From: Thereva unica | Taxonomy: Eukaryota > Arthropoda > Insecta > Diptera > Therevidae | Assembly (NCBI GenBank): GCA_949987705.1 | Contig: OX465282.1 | Coordinates: 125,074,310-125,138,309 of the forward strand | Reading direction: 5' to 3' | Length of the DNA: 64,000 bases | Shown here: positions 45,057-56,603 of the stretch, piece by piece | How the letters are laid out: every line of letters begins with the position of its first letter | How positions within the stretch are numbered: position 1 is the stretch's first letter | The notes under the pieces: model-generated | Database searches by the model: none | What the model was told of the DNA's origin: nothing | The model's input: the letters and a program-made list of their open reading frames with translations, nothing else | Program-made: the position numbers and the translations under genes

Positions 45057-47369
45057 ATACAGATAGAATATTGAAAAGCGCAAAAGATCAAAACGTTTAT
45101 CCATTCATAGTATTTATAGTTCATGGAAAGTCATTAAAAATCGTTAGTTTCAATTAAAAAAAACTTTTTAATGTATGCTAAAATTTTCTCTCGATCCAAA
45201 ATCTCGCTGAAACGACGTAAAAGAAGAAAACCTTAGTGCATAAAAAATCCATTGTTCCCCATGAACATAAGTTCGTGACAATTGAAAAAAAACTCGATAT
45301 TCTAAATTCACAATTTGCAGCACTTCTTCCTTTCGCTGCGGTTGCCCCAATAAACTAGAAAACCAAAGTTTCATTTGCAAAATCAATAATAAAAAACGTT
45401 TTCCATTTCCATTTCCTCGGATGCTTTTTGTTGCAATTTCCACACTCTTCTAACGACAACTAGAACACAAGAAAAATTCGCGAAATGTTCAGTTCAGTTA
45501 TCATCTATGGAAAAGTAATTGAACTTTACTTTCTTGTTATTTGTATTATTAACACTTTTCCTTTTTCGTTAATTGTTGATTTTATTGTCGAATTGGATTA
45601 ATTTTCTAATTTAGTTGTAGTTTCGAAAATGAGTTTTTCGGTAATTATTTGGGAAATTACTTGAAGCGCTCAAACCCTTAAAAGTCAATAAAATTCTTCA
45701 AGCTTGTCTCAATTATTATTTACGTTTCAATTTTCGCAATTAATCGTCCATTGATTATGATCTTTTTCGGATTTGCTCAGAGATGGCATTAACTTCATCC
45801 GCCCAAATTCGAATGAAGTTCACGCATGACAAAAATCGTTTTGTTGATCAAAACAAACCTGAAGAAAATATCGACTCTTTGCTTAAGATCATCAGACTCT
45901 CTTTCGATCGTTCGACGTTTTGTACCTGAGTTTAACTGATCTTCCGAGCTATCAAAATATCTTTTGATGTAGCTCCCCTCAGCCTTAGCCCGCCGGAACG
46001 AATTGGGTTAGCTCGATCGCGGCCCGAAGAAACCCCGTTCTGCACGGGAGATCTTGCTCGTGGCCGTGTAGCGTCTTGAAGAATTTATGGTCAGATCGGC
46101 AGCAGCTGAAACGAGCACCTTAAGATGCTGCGGTTTGGACTTCTGCTCTTCAGTCTTCGTTGAAGAGTAGACCATTTCAGAGCTATACTGTTCGTCGCTG
46201 TGCGGTTCCGCGGCAAGTCATCGCGATCGTTTTGCGTTATTATAGTGATTGATAGTGCGGTCAACTGGGCAAATATTTCCTAGGAGATAATTCTTGAGTG
46301 CTACAGCACCTGGTTAGTCCCCTGCTAAGCTTCAAGTTAATTGGTTTCAACATTGTTTGATACTAAAAGGTGTTCTCGTATTTAGTGTTTGCATTCACCT
46401 TTCCATGCAAGATATAACTGTAGTCTTAAGCGCATGAGCTGGACTTTCCCCTGGAATAAATGGTCGGCTGCAAAAAAAAGAATTAAATTATTTTGGCCGT
46501 AGGAGCTTCACTGCTCGACGTTACTTCTTCAGGTGAAAGAAAAATCCGAACCAGATCAACACTCGCCTTCAATTACTCGGACTGCTGCGAGTTTTGTTCT
46601 AACCTAATTTTTTCCCATTCAGCATTCGTGCCGGCCACAGTGACATCTCACATTCTTCGTTTTTGTTTTCATTCAGCGAAAAAACACTGCTTTTTTGTCA
46701 AAGACAAAAGTCCAGGAAGAGTGCGCAAGTCAGTCCGGTTTAAAGTACATGACATTTAACACAGGTAAAAAGAAGAGACTTATTAAAAAAATTCCATCTG
46801 CGCTTAGTGACTAACGATGGGAAAACGCTTTTTCGCTGCGACCTGACTAAACGGCGTTTCATGGGATTCGATTTTTTGGAAAACACTTTCTCTTTGCGAA
46901 TTCGGAATTGATTTTTTTCGTAAAACCGCGAAATGTGATAATTTTATCGTTCGTTGTGCTGCGAGTTAACAAACTGGACGAAAACGATTTTTTTTTTGGT
47001 TTTTTCCTATTAACTAATTAAGAGTGTTATGTTAAGACAAGGAAAGATTGTGCTGAGATTTGTGCAAATTTGTGCTGATAAAAGTGGGAAATTTGTGGTG
47101 ATAAAGTTGAATTTCGTTGTTTAATAAATTGTAATCAAATTGGTAAGCATTGTTGATATTTTTACAGATCTAGATTTGATTATACTTTTGTTTTCTGTTA
47201 TATAACAAATCTTATATTTGAAAGGTTCATAGATTAATAAAATAAAGAAGGTTCAGGGATTAGAGATTTGTTTATGCCATATTACATTTATCAGAAAATT
47301 ATGTTCAAGTCAAACAATTGAATTGGATGGTTTAACTATTAATCTGTTGAAAAATTGTGGTTATGCTAC
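45057..47369. other. Long spacer with a possible 5' untranslated exon
   Basis: 45950-46260 is GC-richer than its surroundings and contains initiator-like TCAGT words. 46800-47142 is free of repeats and ends in TTG/GTAAGC, a strong splice donor at 47143. A plausible but unproved reading is a promoter and 5' UTR exon of a plus-strand gene, perhaps the one with the coding exon at 60899. No coding frame supports it. Confidence 0.3.
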
Positions 47370-47371
47370 TA

Positions 47372-47895
47372 GTCCAGTCAAATTAGAGGTTTGACTGGAA
47401 GATAATCCCTAATCACCCTGTATCTTAGTGGATAGTGGAGATAGCCGCCCTCTGTAGAACAATTTTTTTCTCCAAATATATCCAGGAATCACCCCTGAAA
47501 ATATTAGCCGCGTACTCCAACAAAGGATTTATTAAACTTCTGATGACCTTTACAAGTCGGGAATGATAGAATATGAGTATTTTAACTTATTAAAACGACA
47601 ATATCTCAGAAATGGCAATTCCTACGAGAAAATGTATAATATATTTTTTTGTAGATAATCGCCTAATCTACAAACTTTTTAAACACAATTTTCTGATAAG
47701 ACGTACGGTTTAGCATATATTTGTAAAAAACTGATATTTTGACCCTTTGACCTTGAATAAAAAAGTTTGCAGCCGCCCAATCGCGTGGCAGTCTCTACAG
47801 CTTACGTATAATAATGTTTTTAACGGCTGTTCCAATTTTCAGCAACTTCGGAATTATCTTCCAATTATGGCGTTTTTCGTCTATTTTGACTGGAC
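47372..47895. mobile_element. 524-bp MITE of the GTCCAGT foldback family
   Basis: Ends GTCCAGTCAAAT and (inverted) GTCCAGTCAAAA, flanked by TA on both sides (47370-47371, 47896-47897). The interior shares the pattern ATATCTC...AATCGCCTAATCTACAA with the left arm and adjoining interior of the foldback element at 18083-18400. It is a smaller non-autonomous relative of that element. TA duplication suggests a Tc1/mariner-like or similar transposase, not proved. Confidence 0.85.
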
Positions 47896-49104
47896 TATAC
47901 TGCCATTTTTAGTTAAGTGGTGAAAAAAGATAAAACTAAAAACATCCTGATTAAAAATTATTTAGTTGATTATTTCTCTTACAAGCACGCACGCGCCTGC
48001 ATCTAATAGCGAATAGCGAACAAATCGGCATGCCACAAAAGTCCGCACGCTCTCACCACAGGCGTGCACTTTTCCGCCACAGGCATGCACGCACCCACCA
48101 CAAGCATGCACGAAATTGCCTGTACATATGGCTTTAAAAAATTGTATAGGACGAAGAAAATGGGCAATAACCTGGTCTAAACACGATTTTCACAACCTGC
48201 AGTTCGAAATTTGTGATATTTAAGAAATATGTATGTGAATTTTAGAGTTTTTTTGCCTTTTATTCTATTTCGAGGAGAAAATATCGTGGGTTTAAAAGCA
48301 GAACTCACTAAGTCAAAAACCATAGTTTTTAGTAAATCGATATTTAAGATGTTTTTGTCTCTGAAAATTTTGTAATGGCATATAATAGTAATCGGCTCAG
48401 TATACATTGTTTTTTAGATTTCTTAGTTTAGTTTACAAAAGAATTGAAATGATTATTTAATTCTAATACTGGATTTTTAGATTAAAATAAAAAAACGCAA
48501 CGAATTAGTGAGTTTTGGCAGAAATGATTTGGTAGTTTTGTGTCATTATGGACAAGGTAAATCCGAAACTAACCCCCTAAAAACCTTAACAATATTAGTG
48601 TGCGGGCTATAAGGTATTGCGAGTATAAAGTTGGCATTATAAGACTTACTTTAGTATAAAAAACTGAAAACTTGAAAAATTGTACTTAGTGAATTCTGCT
48701 TGTAAACCAACGATATGCATTTTGGTCAAAATATCGAAAGAGTAAAGTTGTAGAGCATAAAATTTCCTACCTTCTCTACTATTTTCCGAATTCCGTATAG
48801 TTTCGCCGCTAGAGGGCATTTTAAATCTTGCCAACTTCCCAGTTTATAGGGATGTTATTGTAAGTGGCCGAAAAATCGAAATCATATTATCAACATATGT
48901 AGTTTCATTTTTCAAGGTCCCAATAGCATATGAAACCTAAATTTGAGACGAGGTATGTGTGTGTGCGTATGTAATCATTTTTTCCTGCACGATATCGTTC
49001 GAACCAAAAAAGATATCGGCTTCGTTGAGATGTCTTTTGAAGCCCATTAACGGAAATATGATCTAAAACGATTTTCATAAAATACGGTCGAGTTTTTTTT
49101 TTGT
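47896..49104. other. Spacer with 21-bp tandem repeats
   Basis: 48056-48118 holds three 21-base units of the form CCACA(G/A)GC(G/A)TGCACNNNNNNN, preceded by a looser unit. A short GTGTGTGT run lies at 48956-48965. No gene recognised. Confidence 0.55.
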
Positions 49105-49330
49105 TTTAACGACATATGTGATTGTTGTTGTTCCATGATATCGCGAGCCTCCTTCAGCTTCTTCCATGGCCCCCATCAGTTTCTTGCATTGAGAAGTTTT
49201 GCTGCAGCGGCCTTGACATTGCCACCCCACCTTGTGGTTTGCCAACTGGCCATCTGGTAGTAGTTACAGGGCTCTTTTGGTATCCTTGATTCATCCATTC
49301 TTTGGACATGACCGGCCCAACGTAAAAGCA
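49105..49330 (-). mobile_element. RTE-like LINE 3' end
   Basis: Minus-strand reading: RWAGHVQRMDESRIPKEPCN, then TTRWGGNVKAAAAKLLNARN, a stop, and WGPWKKLKEARDIM. This is the typical C-terminal (R)WAGH..RM...R.PK.. and RW.D.V..DA..L. tail of RTE-group proteins. The following GTTGTTGTT repeat (CAACAACAA on the minus strand) fits a simple-repeat 3' tail. Only the last 70 or so codons remain. Confidence 0.75.
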
Positions 49331-49679
49331 GTAGGTAAGCTTGGTATGTGTCGTAAGTTTACACTCTTCTTCTTTCCACCCTAGACTGAAATAGCTCTGT
49401 CTCTCTGCTCTTGTCTGCATTTATTTGCACCCTATGGGTCTTGCTCCAACTTCTAATTCCGTGAACATCTTTCTAAGTTATGACAGCGATCTGGCAGGAC
49501 AGTTTATGTCTTTGATTTGTTAAAAAGGGTTGCGTTTGCCTTCATGTTTACTTTGCAGAGGATTTGCCTTATTGAAAAAAATTGATCCATTTTTTGACTT
49601 ATTTCTTCTGAATCCAGCTTGGTATTCACTTAGTAATTCTGGCTTGGAATATATTGGTCGTTAGTTTATATACTGATTT

Positions 49680-49910
49680 TTAGCGGGCTAGGTTTGGTCC
49701 CTTAACGTACTCCTCTATCGGGGATTTGTATGTACGTGAACCACGAGATGCCACAGAAGGGTGCTGGGCCTTGGACCAGCGTCTCAGCCCCCTCTCTCGC
49801 GAGCCTGTCTGCAGCCTTATTGCCCTCGATATCCGAGTGTCCGGGGACTCTTCAGTGCCATGACCTGTTTTTCCTGGTCAGGCTCTGGAGCACGAAAACA
49901 GGTTGAACAA
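49680..49910 (-). pseudogene. LINE RNase H C-terminal fragment
   Basis: Minus-strand reading near 49860-49750: RVPGHSDIEGNKAADRLARE, then GAETLVQGPAPFCG. VPGHS.I.GN..AD.LAR is the conserved end of the RNase H domain found in I-, LOA-, R1- and Jockey-group LINEs. The upstream catalytic part is not readable. Confidence 0.82.
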
Positions 49911-50942
49911 GGCTCACAGTGGTCCTAGAATTTTTTGATAACCCTAATTTATTCTCAAAGAGTTGCTCTACAGCCCTATTGTCATGAAATGCATGTAAGG
50001 TTTGATTTAACACCTACGTAACACCTAAGTACGAAATGTACTTCCAGTATATATTTACAATTTCGTCTCGCCTCATTTGAAGTTGGAAATTTCACAGGAT
50101 AAACGCGCATATACCAGTAGGACATTATTTTTGAACCGGGACATTTAAAAAAATTGATGCAGTACAATTGGCCATCATGTAACGGACAAATGTACTGCCT
50201 ACTATAAGTCCGGCTCAATTCTAATGTAAGGTATTGCATAGCTTCTCTCCGCCATTTTTTTAAGAATTTTTTTGCGGTATATCATTTCGACCTGGAGCCT
50301 GGGTTATTGAGATTCGTTATGGCATTTGCAATTTCTTTGTTTGCTCTGAGGTATCGTTTTCTGGTTCCTTAGGATTATGTTTTCTTTGAAGAAATCTCTA
50401 AAGTATATCTGCAACTACTCGCTGAAGTCGGCAATACTGCTAGTTACAGTACGATCCTTTCTTCGTACACGGGTGCAGGTGTATGTACTTCTTTGTAGAT
50501 ACTCTTAGCATCTTTAGTACTGCAGCTTTGTTTAATTTTACTTTGTTTGTTCATTTTTTAATTTTTCTATGTGCCACTTGTCGCTAATTTTTGCACCCTC
50601 ATTCTCCCAACAACTAAATACTACTTAGTAAGTAGTAATGGTTGCCCACATTCGATCCTTAGTAACTCTTTACTTCTATTTTGCTACTACCAAGTCAATT
50701 TGGTTATTGTATCTGCCATATTGTGACATCTATTTTTTCTTGTGTATATTCTTATGGTTAAAATTGGAGCTAGTTATTGTTAAATTTCTTGCGAGGACGA
50801 ATTTAACCATTCTGTAAATCGTGGGTCTGATTTCTCGATTCCATCCCTACCGCCAACCAGTAGGGCAGATCCTCAAAAATTTATATTCGCTTGGGAAAAT
50901 ACTCGTCTAGTTATATCTCTAGATACCTAGTTTAAGGATTTT
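49911..50942. other. Spacer, no gene recognised
   Basis: Mixed composition with no supported domain. An 85-codon minus-strand frame (49982-50239) has no similarity I know. Confidence 0.35.
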
Positions 50943-51128
50943 ACTTCTTCTTTAGCGGCTCTATAACCGGGATCCGGTCCTGGTCTCTCGCAACTGTTCT
51001 CTCCACCGGTCCCGATTCCGAGCCGATGTCATCCAGTTTGGCATCCCTAAGCTCTGAGCGTCCTGGTCTACGCCATCCTTGCAGAGAAGGTTGGGTCTCC
51101 CTCGCTGTCGCACCCCATAGGTCTTACT
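50943..51128 (-). mobile_element. LINE-F (RTE) 3' end, severely 5'-truncated
   Basis: The reverse complement matches 58105-58290 nearly base for base (about nine tenths or better by eye), covering YGVRQRGRPNL, GVDQDAQSLGMPNWMTSA and DRWREQL...RTRIPVIEPLKK and the short AAAGAAGAAG tail. The original stop is changed and the copy starts within the last 60 codons, as expected from aborted target-primed reverse transcription. Confidence 0.92.
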
Positions 51129-52079
51129 ATAGGTAAATTGGTAAATTGTCCTAAACTTTTCTCCTTTTTCCTTGCTTGGGATCGCAGGCGGAGATAGAGA
51201 AGATTTTTATCTCAGCTATGGCCGAACTCTCCCGCATTGCCGCGTCTGGGTCTTATGATAACGAAAAGTTAATATTCACATTTACAAGCTTCTACCCGTC
51301 TACCCTTCCCTACTGGTCCCTGATGTGGGGGTCTTGAGATTTTAGATTTTATTTTATTTATACACCACGTCACACCATTTTATTTTAATAAATTTTATAT
51401 TAAAATGTCTTTGTAAATTTTGATTTATATTTTTATTACATTATATTTAAATTCGTTTTAATAAATACGTTAATTATTTTAACGGTTTAAAATCCGGATA
51501 TGTATAATCTTTTAACTTCTAACTAATACTCACATTTTCAAATTTTATTTTTCATGACAACTTTTTGTGTGTCGATGTTTTTTTTGAAAATCGTTTGTGT
51601 GTTCAGTGTCTACGTATATGATATCTGATTCAGTATTCTTAAAGTGTATTTCTAAGTAGTAGTGAAAATATAATTTTTGACATATTAAAAACACTGTACT
51701 CAAAAATTACTAGTACAGGAACTGAACTGAATGTTGAATAAACTTGCTACAGTAACGAACATAAACTAATAACAAGTAGCAACGAACGTAAATTAATAAC
51801 AAGTAGCAACCGCTACAGTCCCTACCAAATACTTTCACACTGTTAGAAAAGATGAAGTCTTCGCCTATAAACACCTTTGTTAGTTCTATTTTCGCTAGAG
51901 TAAACTCGGCGATATCTGATGTGTCCGGAGCTTGCTACTGACCTTTTGGTCATTTGCCGTACACATGACTCACAGATAGATGAAGTTGTTTTTCTTAGCC
52001 TACTGTACTGCCTTTTATGGATTTGTTTCTGATACTTCTGCTACCTCCATCCTGAATCAAAGGTATGCGCCATCTCTGC
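51129..52079. other. AT-rich spacer
   Basis: 51340-51480 consists largely of A/T. No gene recognised. CGAACATAAACTAATAACAA and CGAACGTAAATTAATAACAA at 51756 and 51783 form a short direct repeat. Confidence 0.4.
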
Positions 52080-52310
52080 CATCATCACGCCATCTTTGCA
52101 CACACTACGATGTGGAAGTATTTCACAACTCTTATAACAACGTAGATTTCAACCGTAAGATTTACCGCCAACTATTCTACATCCATCTTAACCTATTATA
52201 TCTCTATTCATCAAACTCAGCTTACTACTAGACCATGCAACATGACTTGAACATTACTTGATAGACTGTTATCATATAGCTTGGCTTTTTCATAAAAAAG
52301 TATTTAAACC
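52080..52310 (+). mobile_element. LINE-A 3' end fragment
   Basis: Contains TTCAACCGTAAGATTTACCG (counterpart of TTCAAACGCAAGGTTCATAG at 10411), CAGCTTACTACTAGACCATG and TTTTTCATAAAAAA. The order matches the last codons, 3' UTR and A tail of LINE-A, with the AGTACAAAGGG stretch badly degraded. Confidence 0.75.
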
Positions 52311-55271
52311 AAACTCGAAATCAATAAATCAACGCACGTACTAAATTAGTTTCTGTGCAACTGAAACAAGAAATACCAAATCCCGGTCACTATAATAAAT
52401 TTAAGTCCACGTTTTTACAAATTAATAAAAAAACGCAATCAAACCAGCAGCAATCACACAAATCTAGAACACAACTCTTTTTCTACTTGTCACTGCTTTT
52501 TGTCTCTCTCCACATTACTCCCTACCAATTACTCGACCTATATTCCGATATAAATTTATTAGCGTCCCCATTCGCTCTTGGCAGAAACTTATGTCGCCAG
52601 AACGTTTTGCATTTCTTCACCTGTCCAGGTAGTGAATAGTCGCGATAATTTGTAAACACGATGGCGCTTACGTCTATTGTCCGCATTGTATAAAATCAGC
52701 GGTTTTCTAATTTCCAACAGAGCTACCTCATGTCAAACAACTCACTCGAATCCGTTGAAAAACTACAGACACGAAATGTTCAGTTACGGCGGCACTTAAC
52801 CTGACCGCGCAGGTATATTATGGTCTACACTGCGCCGCTCATTACTCGAATTTCTGTGCAAGAAATAAATCGAAGCAGAAGAAAGCCGCCGACGAATGAT
52901 CGTGCACTTATGATGCCAAGCCGACCATCAAGTGTTTTGCGGCTTCTGACGTGCTCCTCCCAGTCTTTAATTTGGCTTGATTAGGTTCCAGTAGGACCCA
53001 ATTTACCTAGGCTTTGTTTGGAGACTGGGCAAATTGCGGTGACTAACTTTCTAGGGTTTAGGATTCGGAACTTGCTTTGTACTATCACACATTGATCGAT
53101 CACTTTCAAGATCGATGGGCTCCGAAAATTAATTTCCTTTTGACCTTGGTGGCCTCATTCGCGTCATTCATCCAATCTATTTGTAGCTCGCTTTTCTATC
53201 ACTTTTAGTGGTGATCTATTTGGGCAGGTGGGAATCTGGATGTGAAAAGAGTGGAGATGTCTGAGCAAAACTAGACAAAGTTCGCGGAATTCGATCAAGT
53301 TCATCTGGGTGGAACCATGTTTTGAAAGCGAATGTACGTGGTCATGGGTGTTGAACTGCTCCACAGTGGTGTCTTATTGCGGATTATGGCGAACTCTACT
53401 CCTCACTCTTACGGAGTTTTGTCTACATTACCTCGGCAACCTCGGGGCAGACCTACAATTTCTAGTCTATAAAGTTTCCTTTCATTTGCCTTGATTTAAT
53501 TGCATTTTCGAGTAGAATAAAATGTTATTTTCCAAAAAGAGAATAATTTTCTGTAATGAGGACTTCGTGACTGATACTGGAAGAATGTTTCGTTGGGTTT
53601 TTCGAAAGCGAGTCTTAATTCTATTATGATCACACGTACAAAGGTATAACGTTGCGTGATAGACGGTAATCACGTGCAAACATTTCTAAGGCCTTTGTCA
53701 AAGGTGAAACATATCGGACGAAAGTTGGTACCGGAAATCTATTAAAGACGAGGCGAGTATTGTACAGAGCTTTGTAGATGGATCCATTAGCAATTGTTGT
53801 TTTCTTGCATAGGGTATACTGAGTACTGAACATCACTTTTAAGAAATTGGTCTTAAGTTTAGAAATGACTTAATTTAGAGAATTTGGGTTAAATTAGACA
53901 CGTCTTAATTAAGTTTTTTTGAAATTGTATTTGCGTGTGAGACACGAGTTATGATGTATGATTTGAGTTTATGGCTTAGTTTTTGGTACTATACACATCT
54001 TAAACAGGCTCATCAGTCTGCCTAAAAATTGTTCACTCAGGCTTGTTTGGTCAAGTAAAGTCGCCCTAATGAGCGCTATTGCGCTGAGCCCTATTGACAA
54101 TTTTACAAAAAAACAATAGGTAGGCCATGACACTATTGAAAATAAGCAGAAGTGAAAATTTACAATTTTTTAGATTTTTCAGCTATTACTTTTGGTTGAG
54201 GGTATAAAAAACGACTTATTCTCAGACCTCCTAAATATACGCAAAATTTTTTGTAAAAATCGGTCAATCCGTTTCGGAAGAATTCGATAATAAACACTGT
54301 GACACGAGATTTTTATATATTTAGATAAGTTCTCTGGTTGATAAACAGCAACTTGTCAAGACCTTGGAACTATCCGTTCACTATATCAGTGCATCCCTCC
54401 GCGGTCTTGAGAGGACCTACTGTAGAATCCCCACGCTGAGGACCATTACTAAAACATGGAGTGTATCCAAAGTGAATCGAGTCTTCTCAACGTTGCTATC
54501 GGCTATGTGCAATGGTCCCGGTGATAAATAAACAAGAAATTGTTTGAAGCGTGCTTAATTTTCTAGTAAAGCTATCTAACATGGTTTTCGCTTGTAGTCC
54601 GCATGTGTTTTCCCAAACTTTGTGGCAAACAAATTCAGGCAAGACACCTTTTTTTGTATTTTTCTACCAGCTTAGCTAGTTCCTTTGGGGTAGGTTGAAA
54701 TTAATACAACAGTCCCACTTAATATAGCCTCTGATATCTGGGCAAAAGCACGACAGGAAGACGGTCTGCATCCATTCGCATATGAAAAGTACAATATCCA
54801 ATTACATCACCAAATTATCGCTCATCACCGCTCCCTGCAATGGAAAACCATGATTTGCAGTTTCGCCTTCCTCTCAACTAGAACTGATGAAGATTCCAGT
54901 GCATCCTTAGTCAGCCATTCTTCCAATAAATGCCTCCATTGGACTTCTTCAACATCAGAATATAAGCGCGACATGCCTATGTTAAAAGGAAAGGAATTGG
55001 GATATGAAGGATAAAAGTTTTGGGATACAGTGAAGGATAAAAGTTTTCACACTAGGTCATTTTTAATGTCCTTGTGTGAAAATTTTTGTCCCTGGATAAA
55101 GGGCGGTTTTCAAACGAGTTTTTAAGGTGTTATATCACACCTTACATACATTTCATGAAAATGGAGCGGTAGAGCAACCTCTTTGCGAATAAATTAGGCT
55201 TTTAAAAAAAATTCTAGGACCACTGCGGGCCTTGATTTATTTTAACTTTTAAATACTTTCCCGCTATCTCT
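52311..55271. other. Spacer with one unexplained open stretch
   Basis: Plus-strand 54694-55015 is open for about 107 codons without an early ATG (contains SDIWAKARQEDGLHPFAYEK) and ends in a stop. I do not recognise it. 54160-54320 reads like a dispersed repeat that ends GTGACACGAGATTTTTATAT. Elsewhere nothing is supported. Confidence 0.35.
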
Positions 55272-55276
55272 CCTGG

Positions 55277-55641
55277 GAGTCAATTCTGGTTTGGTGCAGT
55301 GAAAACGTGAAAAAAAGTTTTCACTTGATATTTTACACACCTTTTTTCACTTTATCACTGCAATCAACCTGAAAAAGCGAGTCTCGTTGCATTCGTGTAA
55401 ACATAATGCTGAATAAAGGCTGAATTGAATTTTTATACTAGCAAGTGACAGTTTATCAAATCTAGTAGGTACATATCTAAAGTGTAAACTTTTCACGACT
55501 TCACTCTAAATTTGACGGTGTAAAATTTTTTTGATCGTGCAAAGTTTTTGACAGTGGTTTGCACGGTATAAGAATCGCAAACAATGGTGTAAACGTGTAA
55601 AGTGTTTTCACGTTTTCACTGCACCGAACCAGAATTGCCCC
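55277..55641. mobile_element. 365-bp foldback MITE
   Basis: Left end GAGTCAATTCTGGTTTGGTG and right end (inverted) GGGGCAATTCTGGTTCGGTG continue as inverted repeats through CAGTGAAAACGTGAAAA, about 37 bp. CCTGG flanks both sides (55272-55276, 55642-55646) as a likely 5-bp duplication. Many GTGTAAA and TTTTCAC words fill the interior. No coding capacity; superfamily unknown. Confidence 0.82.
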
Positions 55642-55799
55642 CCTGGACTAACTGTGCAACGTCTAGGTCGTATGAATATTTTAATCGAGATTAATTAAAA
55701 CCAAGGAAACCCCATATAAACAAAGTATATGCATTTTCGAGTGAATCACTTCGTCGTGAATAGCTACAACATCTTGAGAAACTCCTGCAAGTCCGCGAT

Positions 55800-55892
55800 C
55801 CCGGAAATTAAATCATAATTATTGTGACCCGATCATGTAATATATAGGAAAAGAGCGGGTGATATAATTGACCCCTGAGGGACACCGCCAGA
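55800..55892 (-). pseudogene. LINE motif-B scrap next to the CR1-like element
   Basis: Minus-strand reading AGGVPQGSIISPALFLYIT just outside the TAAA-rich tail of LINE-E. It is a motif B segment similar to the LINE-A form (SAGVPQGSILSPTLF). Only about 25 codons are readable. LINE-E seems to have inserted into this older fragment. Confidence 0.65.
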
Positions 55893-56591
55893 TTTTATTT
55901 TATTTTTATTTATTTTTATTTATACTGAAAATGGTGACTGTGCTAATTCTTTGTAAAGAAGGGGGAAGATCATTCCAGAGTGTAATCGCGTGCACAAAAA
56001 AAGAACGAGTACCAATTCGAGACAGATGAGATGGAATAAGAAATTTGAGTGATCTCAAGGTTTGCAAAGGTGTAAGGAAGTCGGAAAGGTAAGAAGGGCT
56101 TTTAGCATAAAAAACATTATGTAGAAGAGCTAGCTCCATAATATCGATAAAACAAAAGAGGTCACAGCCTATTAGTGAATTCCGAACAGATGATATATGA
56201 TCTGACCTTCTCAGGTGGAAGATAAAGCGTAAGCAATCATTGAATGCAACATTAAGTCTTTCACGGCAGGACGAATCATAAACAATGTAAACGAGAGAGC
56301 CATAGAGGAAATGCGGAAGAATGAGAGATTTTACAAGCTTTGAACGTATAGTGGGTGATAGGAGACTGCCATGAAGCCAGAGCTTGCGTAATGTCCCATA
56401 AAACTTGGAGAGCATTAGTAAGACTTGATCACAGCAGGTCAGTTCAGCATTAGTGGCAATGCCAAGATTATGGACCCGTTCAACAATGAGAAGAAGAATG
56501 TTACCCAGACAAATGAGTGGCATTCTGTCGGGGAGCGTAGAAATACGACTAAGCACAAGTACTTGTGATTTTTTAGGGTTTAATTTAAGGT
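55893..56591 (-). mobile_element. LINE-E (CR1-like) 3' half
   Basis: The minus-strand frame continues CAFNYLKLNPKKSQVLVLSR, VHNLGIATNAELTCCDQV, KSLILPHFLYGSLVYIVYD, CLRFIFHLRRSDHIS and a C-terminus with GTRSFFVHAITLWNDLPPSL, then a TAAA/TAAAAA-rich tail (55893-55922). LRRSDHIS and W..LP..L are usual in CR1/Jockey C-terminal domains. The frame is intact to near the end. It rejoins the 5' half across the LINE-F insertion. Confidence 0.88.
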
Positions 56592-56603
56592 AGTTGAAAG
56601 CAC

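Noticed and set aside
46150..46160. Confident promoter at the TCAGT word
   Set aside because: Several similar words occur within 1 kb and there is no coding exon to anchor a transcript. Left as a low-confidence remark.
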